A stretch of DNA of 64,000 bases from the NCBI GenBank assembly GCA_918026815.1, contig CAKJVC010000013.1, positions 372,001 to 436,000 on the forward strand, written 5' to 3'. How positions within the stretch are numbered: position 1 is the stretch's first letter; every line of letters starts with the position of its first letter. The position numbers and the translations under genes were made by a program. The notes under the pieces are model-generated. The model searched no databases. It was not told the origin of the DNA and was given only the letters and a program-made list of their open reading frames with translations. Below are positions 34,387 through 45,241 of the stretch, in pieces. This DNA is from Chalara sp. BL73 (Eukaryota > Ascomycota > Leotiomycetes > Helotiales).

Positions 34387-35622
34387 TTATTTTTTGCTAC
34401 TAAAAGAGAAAGGACAACCCATTACTTCTGCACCTCCTGCTGCAGCATATTTCTTCATTGCTTCAGCCTCGCTTAGTACTGATTCCTTTGACGATTTCTC
34501 GTATTCAGCAGGGCCAACTTCCTCCGGCAAGTACCCAGCGCTCTTGTATTCCGTACTTGGACTTAGTCTCCCCAGCGATTGCCACCGCGCAGACAACTTC
34601 ATCCACCAGGTATTCTTGACATACCAAGGCTCAAAGGCGAAATTGTCCCTCTGCAGACGCCCGTCTTTTCCTGGTCGGGCCATGACGTCGATTTCATGCA
34701 AACGGGGCAAAAACAGGTGAGCAACCACCCAGGCACGAAACTGAAAGAGAAAGAAGACAAGATTCCCTACCCACCACCGTGGGCGGGGAGAACCCAACGA
34801 AAGTCTAAGTCGCTCCTCCAGGAGAGAATTGGCAGCATCGCGTGCGAGGTGCTTCAAGATTCGAGGGACATTTCGAAGGTACAGATTCATGGTTGTCTCC
34901 GCACATAAACGATTATTGTCGGAGTATACCATATGCACTTTCTCAAAGGACTCTGTCCAGTCTTGAAGCTCCTCCAAGGTCGGAGGGATGCCCACGATGC
35001 CCATTCGGTTCCCAATCTCTTTCCAATAGATGAACATTGCCACCTTTTCCAATTGTGTCATGGGCCGCCATTCGAATTTCTCAATCCATCTTTGCGGCTC
35101 GAGAACGAACATGGCCAACGTGTGTATCATCTCCTCATTGCCGACCCTCGCGCCATATCGCCTATGCAACCAATTTACTTTGGATAAAGCTCGCATCCCT
35201 CGTTCGCTGTCCACAGAACCAACAACGAATTCAGAGAGCAACACAGCGGTATCCTCCGCTCGTTTCCCAACCTTCGCATCTGTTGTGAGTTGCCGTGTCT
35301 GGGCTAGGAGCGATGTACCAGATGCGATGCCATATGTCTTGATGAGTGCTTGGGTCGTGCCGAAGTAGTACATCCAGGGAACGTCGTAAAGCATTGCCAA
35401 TTTCGATATCTCGTGTGCTGTCTTATAGTCCATCGAATATGGATCTTTAACGTAGGGCGAATATGTATTGTGCAGTTGTTTAACGGCACGGAAACGGAGA
35501 AACCTAACCAGACTAAGATAGAACATAGTCAGAAGAATAACGGCTGCCAGCAGAAAGTGATCATTCAGTGGGTGCGATCGGTCGTAAAGCCGTAACCAAA
35601 GGCCGGGAAATGATTCAGACAT
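34387..35622 (-). CDS. MpaB-type (rubber oxygenase-like, DUF2236) membrane oxygenase
   Basis: Single exon of 411 residues from the ATG at 35622 (MSESFPGLWLRLYD). One membrane anchor follows (HFLLAAVILLTMFYLSLVRF). The body has the pattern of the ER-bound oxygenase mpaB / rubber oxygenase catalytic domain: LYDVPWMYYFGTTQALIKTYG, SGTSLLAQTRQL, ALSKVNWLHRRYG, NEEMIHTLAMFVLEPQRWI, FIYWKEIGNRMGI and AETTMNLYLRNVP. These proteins bind haem or a metal and cleave carbon-carbon double bonds; MpaB itself cuts a farnesyl chain in mycophenolic acid synthesis. Substrate here is unknown. It is convergent with the bZIP gene. The C-terminal tail is hydrophilic and ends FSSKK, which suits an ER-retained protein. 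Confidence 0.85.
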   Translation of the reverse strand: MSESFPGLWLRLYDRSHPLNDHFLLAAVILLTMFYLSLVRFLRFRAVKQLHNTYSPYVKDPYSMDYKTAHEISKLAMLYDVPWMYYFGTTQALIKTYGIASGTSLLAQTRQLTTDAKVGKRAEDTAVLLSEFVVGSVDSERGMRALSKVNWLHRRYGARVGNEEMIHTLAMFVLEPQRWIEKFEWRPMTQLEKVAMFIYWKEIGNRMGIVGIPPTLEELQDWTESFEKVHMVYSDNNRLCAETTMNLYLRNVPRILKHLARDAANSLLEERLRLSLGSPRPRWWVGNLVFFLFQFRAWVVAHLFLPRLHEIDVMARPGKDGRLQRDNFAFEPWYVKNTWWMKLSARWQSLGRLSPSTEYKSAGYLPEEVGPAEYEKSSKESVLSEAEAMKKYAAAGGAEVMGCPFSFSSKK

Positions 35623-35983
35623 CTTGTCGAGCGTATGTAAGACTAGGAGGTTGGAAATCAACGCCTTCTGCTCACATCACCTATATATGGAAGTATAAAC
35701 TGGTCGGAACTGATACTGATGATTGCATGTGATAAACCCCAAGATATTGCGGTTCGGGTTTTAGAAGTCAGTAACATTGACTTTGCATTGAATGCACTCT
35801 TGATATTAAACGCTGATTCGCTACCTAGTTGCAGGCATATGGGAAAGATGTGAGTGGTGAGGCGTCAAGAGACACTTCCTTAGTTAATAGCGTTACAGTT
35901 CCCGCCGCTAAATTAGGACCCACTCACACATTTAAACACGAAAATTCTCGGTTCTTTCATCAACCTCTTATCATTACTTAATT
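35623..35983. other. Intergenic region between MpaB-type gene and transposon relic
   Basis: Should carry the promoter of the MpaB-type gene. It may include the left terminus of the Tc1-like element, but I found no clear inverted-repeat partner for it. Confidence 0.4.
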
Positions 35984-37027
35984 ATGTCATTTCAACGTAC
36001 TCGTTTGCGTACGATTGATGGAAACAGGGTTCGTGGTATAGATACTAGTCCTGTTTAAGAGGGCAGGTAGTTGAGGCTCACTTTGCAGGCATGTTACTAC
36101 ACCGAATGGGACGCGAGTACGAAGTGCTGTGTGAAGTACAATTCAACTTGAATTATTTAGCGCTAGAGGTTATTCGCAAGGCCGGCCGGCCGTGCCGGCA
36201 ACGTATGTGCAAAGGGCTGTCGAGCAAAGCCACGCAACTTGCAAGCCAGGCTTATACTTACGTCCAGGACCGTCGCGGCGACGCCGGCCTCAATATGACC
36301 AGCCCTGATACTAAAATTATAGCAAGAAAGAGTGGCATGTATTATTGGGGCAAATGCCATTTAGAGCTTGTTGGAGCTCGCGCTGCTGCTTTGGTGCAAG
36401 TGTAGGCGTCACTGCGATGTTGATATATAGCGCGATTATATGTGGTTTGGCGAGTGTTCCGCAGACATGAACAAGGGTGCTAAGCAAGTCTGGGTTATTG
36501 GCCACTTTATTAAAAAATGGAACTCGGCAATGATTTCAACTTATAAAAAAGGTAAACACTATCGAGCTATGGTATAGGCAGTATTATAAATTATAAACCG
36601 CGACCTCGAGTTAAAGAAGCAGCATCGCTATTCTGCGAACTTTTATTTCGAAGCATTCGGGAACAACTTACTCAAATTGTACAAGGAAAGCTTTGTTTTT
36701 GTTCAGGATAGCGCTTTATCCCACTGCATACCAGGTCACAAAATGGGGTTAAAACATGGAATGCTTGTTACCAACTGGCTATTTTGCTCTCACGATTTGA
36801 ACCTTACCGAGTACGAGAAAAAAAAATCACTTAAAAAGAAAGCAATAAAAGTGTTTCCGCAGGTCTAGAAAGCGAAATCAGAAAGCGAATAGGTTGTTAA
36901 AAATATGGAAGAAGCGTTAAAAGGCTGCCTGCGGCGTCTTTTTGACATGCTGATTGAATGCTTAGTGGCTGGTATGCCTAGAATCAAAGCTTGTATTGCT
37001 GCGGATAGCTGGCACACTAAATATTAA
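35984..37027 (+). mobile_element. Degenerate Tc1/mariner-type transposon
   Basis: Pieces of a Tc1-type transposase occur in order across frames on the plus strand: a start-like MSFQRTRLRTIDGNRVRG at 35984; a DDE_3-type block near 36697 (FVQDSALSHCIPG, with the second Asp, then NWLFCSHDLNLTEYE at the third catalytic site); and the C-terminus LIECLVAGMPRIKACIAADS then WHTKY ending at 37027. Many stops and frameshifts lie between, so the element cannot make transposase. I did not find a clean pair of terminal inverted repeats. Superfamily is well supported; the exact ends are not. Confidence 0.7.
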
Positions 37028-37673
37028 ATATACGGGAATTAGGAGGATCGGAGGCATGAGGGTTGTAATTCAGTTTATGGTACTCCAAGATATTTAATTT
37101 AGGTAGCCGTGTTTTTATTTCAATTAATAGGTGGTTGATTCGACATGGTGTGGAGGCATGCCAAGTAATTGTTTAGTTGCTGGCTAGAGTTGTACTGGCA
37201 TGTGCTACTGCTAACGAGCCCAGCATAGCCAATTGACTGGGAGATCAAATCAGCCCCGCTTACACGATTGGTTCCTATTGATCCCCGCATTTTACTACAA
37301 CGGCTAGAGGCTTGGCAACTGGCATGGGCGCGAGTCAACATAACCAACTCGGCAGGTAGATACCCACCCCAAAAGGACTCGCTGCATCGGAAGCTCGCTT
37401 CCGAGACCAGAATATGAAGTCATTGTCTCGTTGGGCAAACCTGGCTCAAAATAGGATGCGACTTGTTCACCAAGAAAGAGGAACCTCATTCTCACGCATC
37501 TTTCTACTTTGTTGTCAGGATGTAAGTTTTAGTGGATGTCCTGGCTCTGGGCAATTTATGTTTCTCTTAAAGGTTCACGATAATCCTATCATCGGGAAGC
37601 CACCAAATTTGCTACTGTTGTGCATGTCGATACTCCTTTTCTTCCCTCTGAGAAACCCGTTATTCATTTAAAA
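37028..37673. other. Intergenic region, no supported gene
   Basis: Spacer between the dead transposon and the CrtC/Diels-Alderase-like gene. No motif recognised. Confidence 0.4.
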
Positions 37674-38925
37674 ATGCACTTTCTAGCAATATTCCCTGCC
37701 TTCTGGGTGATCATACAGACGGTCTTATCCAGTCAGACTCTCGTAGTTCCTAATACCATTCGGTATGGACCAAGTGTCACCCAATTTGTGTCCGATGATT
37801 CTGGTCTCGACAGCCCCAAAGTGCATCCAAACAACGCCACTAACTTCGACTGGTGGTACTTCGATGCTGTATCTGAAGATAGCTCTTCTTCAATCGTAAT
37901 TGTATTCTATTTGGCCACGAACCTTGGCTTTCCATTCCGGCTACCACTATCTGCGGTCTCCGTGGACATTTTTGTGTCTTTTGATGACGGCTCCCTCCTG
38001 TTCTATCCGATCAACAGTCTTCCATTTACGGCTGGTGAAGCTACCGTGGTGACGGATGGAAACGGGTCGTCGGGTTCTTGGAAAAGTACTGGATTCGAAT
38101 TCACGGGTACGAGTGACATGTCCCATTATATTGTCAGCATCGACTCTCCAATTCTTGGTATTAAAGGCTCCTTGATATTGACCTCTGTGCGTACCCTCTC
38201 TCTAACCCCTCTTCACAATCTGCTTTGCTTCCCTACGCAGGCGGCAAATTATGCGGACTTGCATAAGCTAAAGGGCATTGCAACCATTTAGGCTGCCCCT
38301 GCGCACTACCCATGCGGCCCAGTTGAAGCTGGCTCGCGCCTTGATGTCTCACCTCATATTGGGTGGGCCAATGCAATGCCAGATGCAAATGCGGTGGCAG
38401 ACTTTCGAATTGGCAGTAGGCATCTTCAATTCAATGGATCTGGATACCACGACAAGGTAAAATAGTCCATACCCTTCCCATCCCTATTAATTTTCTATCC
38501 AGAATTGGGGCGATCAGCCATTTGCAAATAACGTGAAGAGCTGGTATTGGGGCCATGGCAGGCTCGGGCCATATTCCATCGTTTGGTTTGATGTAGTTGC
38601 GCCTAATGGCACCGAATATGTCAGCAGCTACGCTTCTATCAATGGCAGCATCGTAGCCGCATCCTGCTCAGGCATCAAAGTACGCCCGACAGGAGAAAAT
38701 TCCCAGTTCCCACCCCTGATAACTTCGGGAAATCCACAAGGATTTCATATTGAGTTAGATCTCGGGGTTGAAGGAATTATGGAAATAGATGTAAGCAGTA
38801 CACTGGTTGTTGCGGATGTAGTGCTCTACACGCGGTGGATAGGGACACTCTCTGGTGGAATACGAGGGGGTCCTCTTTATGAAGGAGTCGCCTTATATGA
38901 GCAGTTTAAACTTACTGTATTTTAA
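37674..38925 (+). CDS. Secreted CrtC / Diels-Alderase-type lipocalin-like protein
   Basis: Three exons, 37674-38186, 38292-38456 and 38503-38925, encode 366 residues with an N-terminal signal peptide (MHFLAIFPAFWVIIQTVLSS). The intron 1 acceptor at 38290-38291 was chosen because it restores LILTS-AAPAHYPCGP. Family motifs are NFDWWYFDAV, PHIGWANAMPDANAVADF, YHDKNWGDQPF, KSWYWGHGRLGPYSIVWFD and PNGTEYVSSY. This is the AttH/CrtC-like fold of two lipocalin-type domains found in fungal Diels-Alderases (CghA, UcsH, Phm7, EupF-type) and in hydroxyneurosporene synthase-like proteins. Members in biosynthetic clusters steer cyclisations. The actual reaction here is unknown. The neighbours include a broken methyltransferase and intact GMC and BBE oxidases. 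Confidence 0.85.
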
Positions 38926-39369
38926 GACAGCCAGTTTGAATCTAAGCACCACATAGTGCGTCCTGGGATCTGAGCACAGCCTCGCTATTCTCCAATATCA
39001 TTCGCTTCCATATAGCAGTTCCTATCACTATATGGCGCACTTTACAGTGAAGGAAGAACTGTTAAAAAAAAGATTTTTCTTTCTTAAATCGCGCTGCCGG
39101 TATTACCTACTGGAATATGGATTGGCCAATTTCCTATAGGTTGTGATATAACCTAGAGATTATGGCACGTGCACAAACGAGGGATGCATAGTACTCCCAT
39201 CCCACAGAGCATAACATATCCTACCCTTGATTCATGCGCGCGTAAGGGCCGCGTCAGAAATTGTGTAGGTTACGTAGTAGAATATCTTTCTTACTTTTAT
39301 AATTCTGTATTTGATGCGTCAACTTAACATGGAACCCCCTTCTGACTTATTCCTTGAGCGGATCCAGCT

Positions 39370-39983
39370 CTACGTCGACCGAAAAGAGCAAATTTCGATT
39401 TGTGGTCGCAGCGGGTGTAGATATATGATCACCTTGCCCAGAGTACGGTCCATAATCTGGTCAAAGAGAGGCTGGCAAGTGCTCGCAAGCTCGGAGAAGT
39501 GTGGCCTGCCCCAAATCCAGATGGCCAGGGTGCCGCTGGGCTTGAGGACTTTCGCGAAGGACCCGAGAGCGAGTTTCTCGTTGATAAGTGTGATGCATTC
39601 AGCGGCCCCGATGAGATCCGCGCTTTGTGGTGGATGATGCTCGAAGAGGGCTTCTCCTGTGCCCTAAGTGAAAGAGAATTTGGCCTCAGGGAGATCCCGT
39701 GCAGCAAGAAAGCGGCAGCATCGAGAGAAGAAGCATTGCAGTCACTTGCTAACACGAGAGCAAAACGACTTGCGAACTCTGCAGCTGCAACTCCTGAGCC
39801 ACATCCTACATCATGCGCAGCATCAAAAAATGCGGATGGTCCTTTCGATAGATGGTAGGAATATATGAGGTCGAGAAAGCCATCTTCTGCATAGTTGGAT
39901 CTTGTGGCCTCGTATGATCTCCAGTAATCATCCTCGGTTATGGAGGGTACTTTCCAAAAGCTTGCATCGTCTTTAGAAGCCAT
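39370..39983 (-). pseudogene. Broken SAM-dependent methyltransferase gene
   Basis: From the ATG at 39983 the first frame gives DDYWRSYEATRSNYAEDGF, then FFDAAHDVGCGSGVAAAEFA (the glycine-rich SAM loop) and FALVLASDCNASS. The family then continues one frame over: GEALFEHHPPQSADLIGAAE, LGSFAKVLKPSGTLAIWIWG, LFDQIMDRTLGKVI. Between them this second frame has a TAG at 39666-39664, and no GT donor lies in the region where the shift must be. So there is at least one frameshift plus one stop, and the protein is also cut short, ending at 39370. The intact family methylates small acids or natural products (trans-aconitate methyltransferase-like class). It lies convergent with the CrtC-like gene and may have belonged to the same cluster. 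Confidence 0.7.
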
Positions 39984-40982
39984 GGGAGAACTGGTAGGAT
40001 TTTATGGCTGAATCGAACATACATGTTTTTGGGGGTCTCTCAATTCAACTGCAATGGGCAGTGCCTGTTGTCAAAATCGAAATGAGGATTTAATTCTTTA
40101 ATTCCTTTCTCTAATTTCATGGATTTTTTTTATACTAAAAAATACCATAAAAACTACGAAAACTTGCCAAGTACTTTCGGCAGACTTTCGTTAGTATCAT
40201 ATATGCGCTAGTAGTGGTCAGATCCGCGTATTACATCAGCAACATGGAAGGGAGTGGTGGAGTTTCGCTATCAAATGCGTAGTCAATTCTAACTACTGGC
40301 GATGCATGTAGTGAGATTACGAGAAAGGCAGTCAGCGTGCATTTCAATCACAACGACCAACAATGCAACGTTATTATCACAAAGGACCCAGACACTCGGT
40401 ACAGGCCCAAAATAACCCAGAATCCATATCTGTACTTCGTGTTGGTGAAATTACCAGTGCTCCGCTCATAATTGCCAGGATTCCCAGGCATATATGGAAT
40501 TACCCACTCAATTCGCAATTCAATGCAACATCAGATAATTCAAGTTACTTCGAAGTATGTCACGCGTCAGCATACGGAGGTGCAGCCTGAAACTATTGCT
40601 AGCACAAGCCGCCTTTTCTCTGTACCTTTTATTTTAATGAAGCCACCAAATCTAACACTTCCTACATCCCAATAAATTTAATTATCTTTCCATCCAACCG
40701 CAACCTCAAAAGAGCATCAAATTGTCCTACAATCTGCATTACCAACCAGTCCAAACAAATACCAACTTTAACCAAATGAGCTGCACCAAGGAAGCGAGGG
40801 AGCCCTGCTAGCGCTCTAGTAATAATTATCGGCTGTGCCACCGCAGATGCGGCTTTATTATAATCGACACAAGTTTTCCCGCTTCACCACTTGTAGATAG
40901 AGGCCATATCAAAAAAAGTAACTAACCTACTCTTCAACCGTGAACCAGAAACAGCCATCTGTTGCCCAATATGGTTGTTTAT
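39984..40982. other. Intergenic region, no supported gene
   Basis: AT-rich spacer of about 1 kb between two broken genes; only short open frames without motif. Confidence 0.45.
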
Positions 40983-41870
40983 ATGGCAGATAACTACTCG
41001 AAGACCTAGATGGTATGGCTGGGAATCGGGTTTCTGATACTACCGATCATCGCAGTTGGTCTCAGAATATGGGCCAAGCTCCTTGGGCGCCGGAGCATTC
41101 AGCTGGACGACTACCTTATACTGGCTGCACCGGTAAGTGCTTGCGACGCCTTGGCATTCTTTATCAATAGCTATTAACTATGGGTGCTGTGCGATACAGC
41201 TTATCGGTACGTATTCAGACTTCAACTTTCGAGTCGCACGAGTTTGTCCTAATCAACCACAGCTGCCATTGAAGGTGCACCTGGTCAGCATGTAAAAGTC
41301 GGTGCCAATGGGCAGCCAGTGCTCACAGACCACAAGTTTATTGTCTACTAAGAGGTACGGGCTGTCTCGCAAATCTGTTCACTTGCTCTCAATCACACCC
41401 TTCGTGGAACCATTCTACGGTAACAAATGTATAGATACGGTCCCTATTTGGTATTCGATGAGCGTCTCGGACCTCGTTGTGGATATATTAATTCTCACAT
41501 TACCTACCCCTATGGTTATCAAGCTGCAGCCGCGATCCAAGCAGAGGATTGGAGTTTGGCCATGTTTCTATTGGGAGCAACGTAAGTCTTCCAAGTTCGC
41601 CTGGTAGCGTTTTAATAACCGACTTTACTACAGTGTTTGTGCTTCCAATACTGCTCATATAATAGCTTACTATCACGCCAGCGATGGGCTCGCAGCTCAT
41701 TATGCGGATGAGACTTGTAAGCAACCATTGCCGAAGCCATAGCTGTTGCTGTCTCGTTACTAGATTGCACATCTCCCGTTTTCTTCTGGGCAGGCATCGA
41801 GCCCTTGTCTGCCGTCATAAGCGCCTGCCTCCGTACCTACCGTCCGATCTGGCTCTACTTGAATAATAAA
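40983..41870 (+). pseudogene. Broken rhodopsin-domain integral membrane protein gene
   Basis: The fungal rhodopsin-type membrane domain is recognisable: MVWLGIGFLILPIIAVGLRI and LGRRSIQLDDYLILAAP near 41010-41128, and CIDTVPIWYSMSVSDLVVD then ILILTLPTPMVIKLQ near 41431-41530. An in-frame ATG at 40983 would add eight residues but is cut off by a TAG at 41007. The helices between these two blocks are missing or scrambled; a further shift of one base is needed to read SLAMFLLGAT at about 41555. No combination of introns restores the whole domain. The intact family is very common near fungal cell-surface and secondary-metabolism genes; its function is unknown. Confidence 0.6.
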
Positions 41871-42399
41871 CCGGTTCACACCGTTGGGCTTGCAAGCTGA
41901 TGCAAATGGCTAGGTGAATACACATATTGATGGTGGTGATTTCAGGGATGCGCCTACAGCACCGCTCAAGAGTATCACAATTGAACATTCGGTACAGACG
42001 TCATATCGTTGATGTAGGGTATAATATTAGTGGCACTAGTGTGAGGAATTTAACATTGTATGCAATGTACTTTTCATGATTGGTCTAAGGCTGGCTAGGA
42101 AAGTAGATAGAAAGTACTTTGGAGTCTGTAGATTAATCGTCGTTACGTAATTTTGGAAGTTGGATGTATCCCTCGCCTTACATAAGTCTATGTACTGTTC
42201 CTAGTATAGTCGGTGCATAAGCTGGTTTACATGTACCAATCAATCAAGGAGCAACAAATCCTGGGAGTGGGACTCGCTCCAGCCTCTTCCAACTCTCCAT
42301 TCCCCTATGATAAGAGGAAGTCATTCCTCCACCTGCTCTCGATTTCTATCATCAATCTCGAGCATAAACCACGAACACAAGTAATCACTAGACCGTACC
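41871..42399. other. Intergenic region upstream of the GMC oxidoreductase
   Basis: No coding region is supported. It should hold the promoter of the gene at 42400. Confidence 0.4.
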
Positions 42400-44129
42400 A
42401 TGGACTTCCCCACCGAAGTAGACTATATCGTCGTTGGCGGCGGCCTTACGGGCTGTGCTCTCGCATCACGCCTGGCAAAGCTTCTGCCAAAGCAGCAATC
42501 TATTTTGGTTCTCGAAGCTGGGCCGGACCCAACATCCAATCCGTACACAACCAGCATAATGGGAGGCTTTGCCCTCCAAGGCTCCGAGCTCGACTGGGCA
42601 TACTCTACCGCGCCTAACCCTAATTTATCCAACCGTGTTATCACACTCACTGCAGGCAAGACCCTCGGTGGTGGCAGCGTCTTGAGTACGTAGCGTCGGC
42701 TGCGGAATTTATAGGGAGAATTTACTGGCTAACTTTCACCGCAGATTATGGCGGTTGGCAGCGCGGCGATGCAGCCGATTACGATGATTGGGCAAAGCTT
42801 CTGGATGACGAGCGATGGAGCTACAATGGTCTCCTACCATACATGCGGCGGAGTGAACATTACACAACACAAACAAACCCTGAGCAACACGGCTTCGACG
42901 GTCCAATAAAGATAACCGGCATCAGCGAAAGTGACCCCAAACGACGCTACCCCTTGCGTGAGCCGCTCAAAAAAGCTTGGGAAGAGCTTGGCGTAGATCG
43001 TGTTCCCTCGTCGGTTGGCAAACTCGCTGGCCTCTCCGAATTCCTTGAGAACTGGGACCAAGGCATCCGCCAGCCTGCTCATCTGGCCTATGATCTCGCT
43101 CACTCTGGAGTCGATGTTCGAACTGATACTCCTGTGCACCGTGTGCTGTTTGAAAGCATTCCTGGTCGGGCCCCTCGTGCTATAGGTGTTTTGCTTGAAG
43201 ATGGTCGGCAGATCAAAGCCCAGGAAGTAGTATTGGCTGCTGGGGCCTTGCGATCACCACAAATCCTGCAATTGTCAGGAGTAGGTCCAGCCTCATTGCT
43301 CGCCAGCCATTCTATCCCACTTATCCATGACTCTCCAGCGGTCGGAGCCAACCTTTTTGATCATTTTGCATTGTTTCAAATTTATAGGCTGCGGAATCCA
43401 GAGCGCGGATTGGCTCTCGGACATCCAGCACTCGCAGACCCTGCGTTTGTAAAGGGCATGCCAGTTGACTGGAGCGTTAATGAAGCCCTTCCTACCTCTT
43501 TACTCCAACAAGCACTAGCCAAAGATAAAGATAGCTCAGATGTCCAGGGCTTGAGTGAAAGACTACATGTTGAGACAATGGTTGTGTACCACCCGCTTGC
43601 ACCTGGTATCCCCGTCGATGGTAGTTATGTTGGCACTTCCGTTATGCTTCTACTTCCAACCTCTCGCGGCACAGTCAAGATAGCGTCTGCCTTGCCAAAA
43701 GACAGGCCTGTGATCGATGCAAATTACTTTGATACGGCTATGGATCGTGCGGTGTTAGTGCATGGTGTTCGCAGATTGTTGCAGTGCCTTACAAACACCA
43801 AAGCTGGTCAAGATGTTGTTGAAGCCGAAGTTGCGCCTATGCCTGGAATGCAGCCATTGACTTTGGAGAGTACTATTGAAGATATTGAAAGCAGGATTCG
43901 TGCAACTGGCAGTCCACACTTCCATACTGCTGGGACATGTGCACTGGGAACAGTGCTCGATACTGAGCTGAAAGTCAAAGGTGTTCAAGGACTTCGCGTC
44001 GTAGATGCAAGTGTATTTCCAGCCCCGATAGGTGGACACCCCCAAGCTACATTGTATGGAATTGCAGAGCGTGCGGCAGCAATGATTGCAGGTGAGAAGG
44101 ATGAGCTTCACATTCCAGAGAAGGTTTAG
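42400..44129 (+). CDS. GMC-family FAD-dependent oxidoreductase
   Basis: Two exons, 42400-42685 and 42745-44129, joined by a 59-nt intron (donor GTACGT, branch GGCTAACTT, acceptor CCGCAG), give 556 residues. The start MDFPTEVDYIVVGGGLTGCA leads straight into the FAD-binding dinucleotide fold; there is no signal peptide. Next come ILVLEAGPDP, the first GMC signature TLTAGKTLGGGSVLN-YGGW (completed by splicing), QEVVLAAGALRSPQILQLSG (second signature), and the C-terminal catalytic region PHFHTAGTCALG and GGHPQATLYGIAERAA. The second catalytic residue is His in GHPQ where many GMC enzymes have Asn. Members oxidise alcohols to aldehydes or ketones; intracellular ones often tailor natural products. 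It appears complete and lies among other oxidases and broken tailoring genes. Confidence 0.92.
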
Positions 44130-44370
44130 TCTGAGACAGATCATGGATAGCTGCAAGTTGCAGAGTTGACTTTTATACCTAAGTCAAATATCTATACAAC
44201 GTTGTTTTTTGCAAGTCACGTTAAAGGAACGGCTTTATCTTTCTAATCCCTAAATTTTACAAGAATCTGAATTTACCCTTTACCGGGAAGAAAGAAACTG
44301 AAAGACAAAAATCATTATTCAAAGCCAACAGCTGCATCATATCTTAAGCAAAAACACTGCGTTCATGATA

Positions 44371-44544
44371 CTATTGCACTAGCCTCCCACCTCCTTTGCG
44401 GCCGCTGGGCCAGAGTATTAGTTTGTATAAATTTTTAAAAAGGAAATACTCAGGGGCACGGATAGCTGCTGGAGTGGCAACTGGAGCAGCAAGGCTTGCG
44501 CTGGCCAAAATCAGCGAGGCGTAGACGTAAGTTGAAAAGAGCAT
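44371..44544 (-). CDS. Putative very small secreted peptide (42 aa)
   Basis: The ATG at 44544 starts MLFSTYVYASLILASASLAA, a good signal peptide. A 45-nt intron (44449-44405, donor GTATTT, acceptor GCCCAG) joins the remainder to a short basic Gly-rich tail (DGRKGGGRLVQ) ending at 44371. The mature part would be only about 20 residues, with no Cys. It could be a small secreted peptide or the front end of a truncated gene. The signal peptide is what supports it; no homology is recognised. Confidence 0.35.
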   Translation of the reverse strand: MLFSTYVYASLILASASLAAPVATPAAIRAPEYFLFKNLYKLILWPSGRKGGGRLVQ

Positions 44545-45102
44545 TTTATTGCTTTGAGAAGACTTGAAATCTTTTCGAGCTGAAATGATATTCAGTAAGC
44601 CTTTGATAGTGAGATTTAGAGCTTGGGTAGGAGGAATACTGTGAATCAAAGAGCATAGCCCAAGACTCTTTTGCCATTGCCTTTATTAAGGAATCGACAG
44701 CCCCGTTGGTTAGTGTATCTCCTGTCCTTATTCTGGCACTGTCATTTTCTATCCAGTTATTGTCTGCGGGATAAAATTGTAAAGATATGCGAAATATTAC
44801 TCGGTGTCCATAGTTTGCATAGATTACATAACATAAATGAAGTTCACTTGCAGATACCCTAGGCACTGTGCATTTGGACATATCCTGATTGGGTCACTTG
44901 CTGGTGACACCGTTGCATATGCAGGTCTGGCTTTCAGGGATTCTGTTGGTATATGCCCATGTTTCCAACATATGAGTTGGATGAGCGGCTAGGCTCATCA
45001 GATGCTTCACTTTGGGGGTTTTTTGGACTCCCACATTCAATCGCTGCATATGAGCATACTATCTGCGAAGCCATTCTGTGAAAATAGCTGAGGACTTGAC
45101 TT

Positions 45103-45128
45103 AAGTCTACAAGCGAAGTCTACAAGCG
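45103..45128. repeat. Perfect tandem duplication of 13 bp
   Basis: AAGTCTACAAGCG occurs twice head to tail, probably a recent slippage event. It lies outside any recognised gene. Confidence 0.7.
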
Positions 45129-45241
45129 CTTTCGCCTACGTTCAATCCTGCCCGTGCGTATGTTAACTGTGTCGGTTTGTACAAATCTGAAATCATACCT
45201 ATCAACGTTGCTAGGTCCGCATTGTGTGTGTTCCCAGACTC

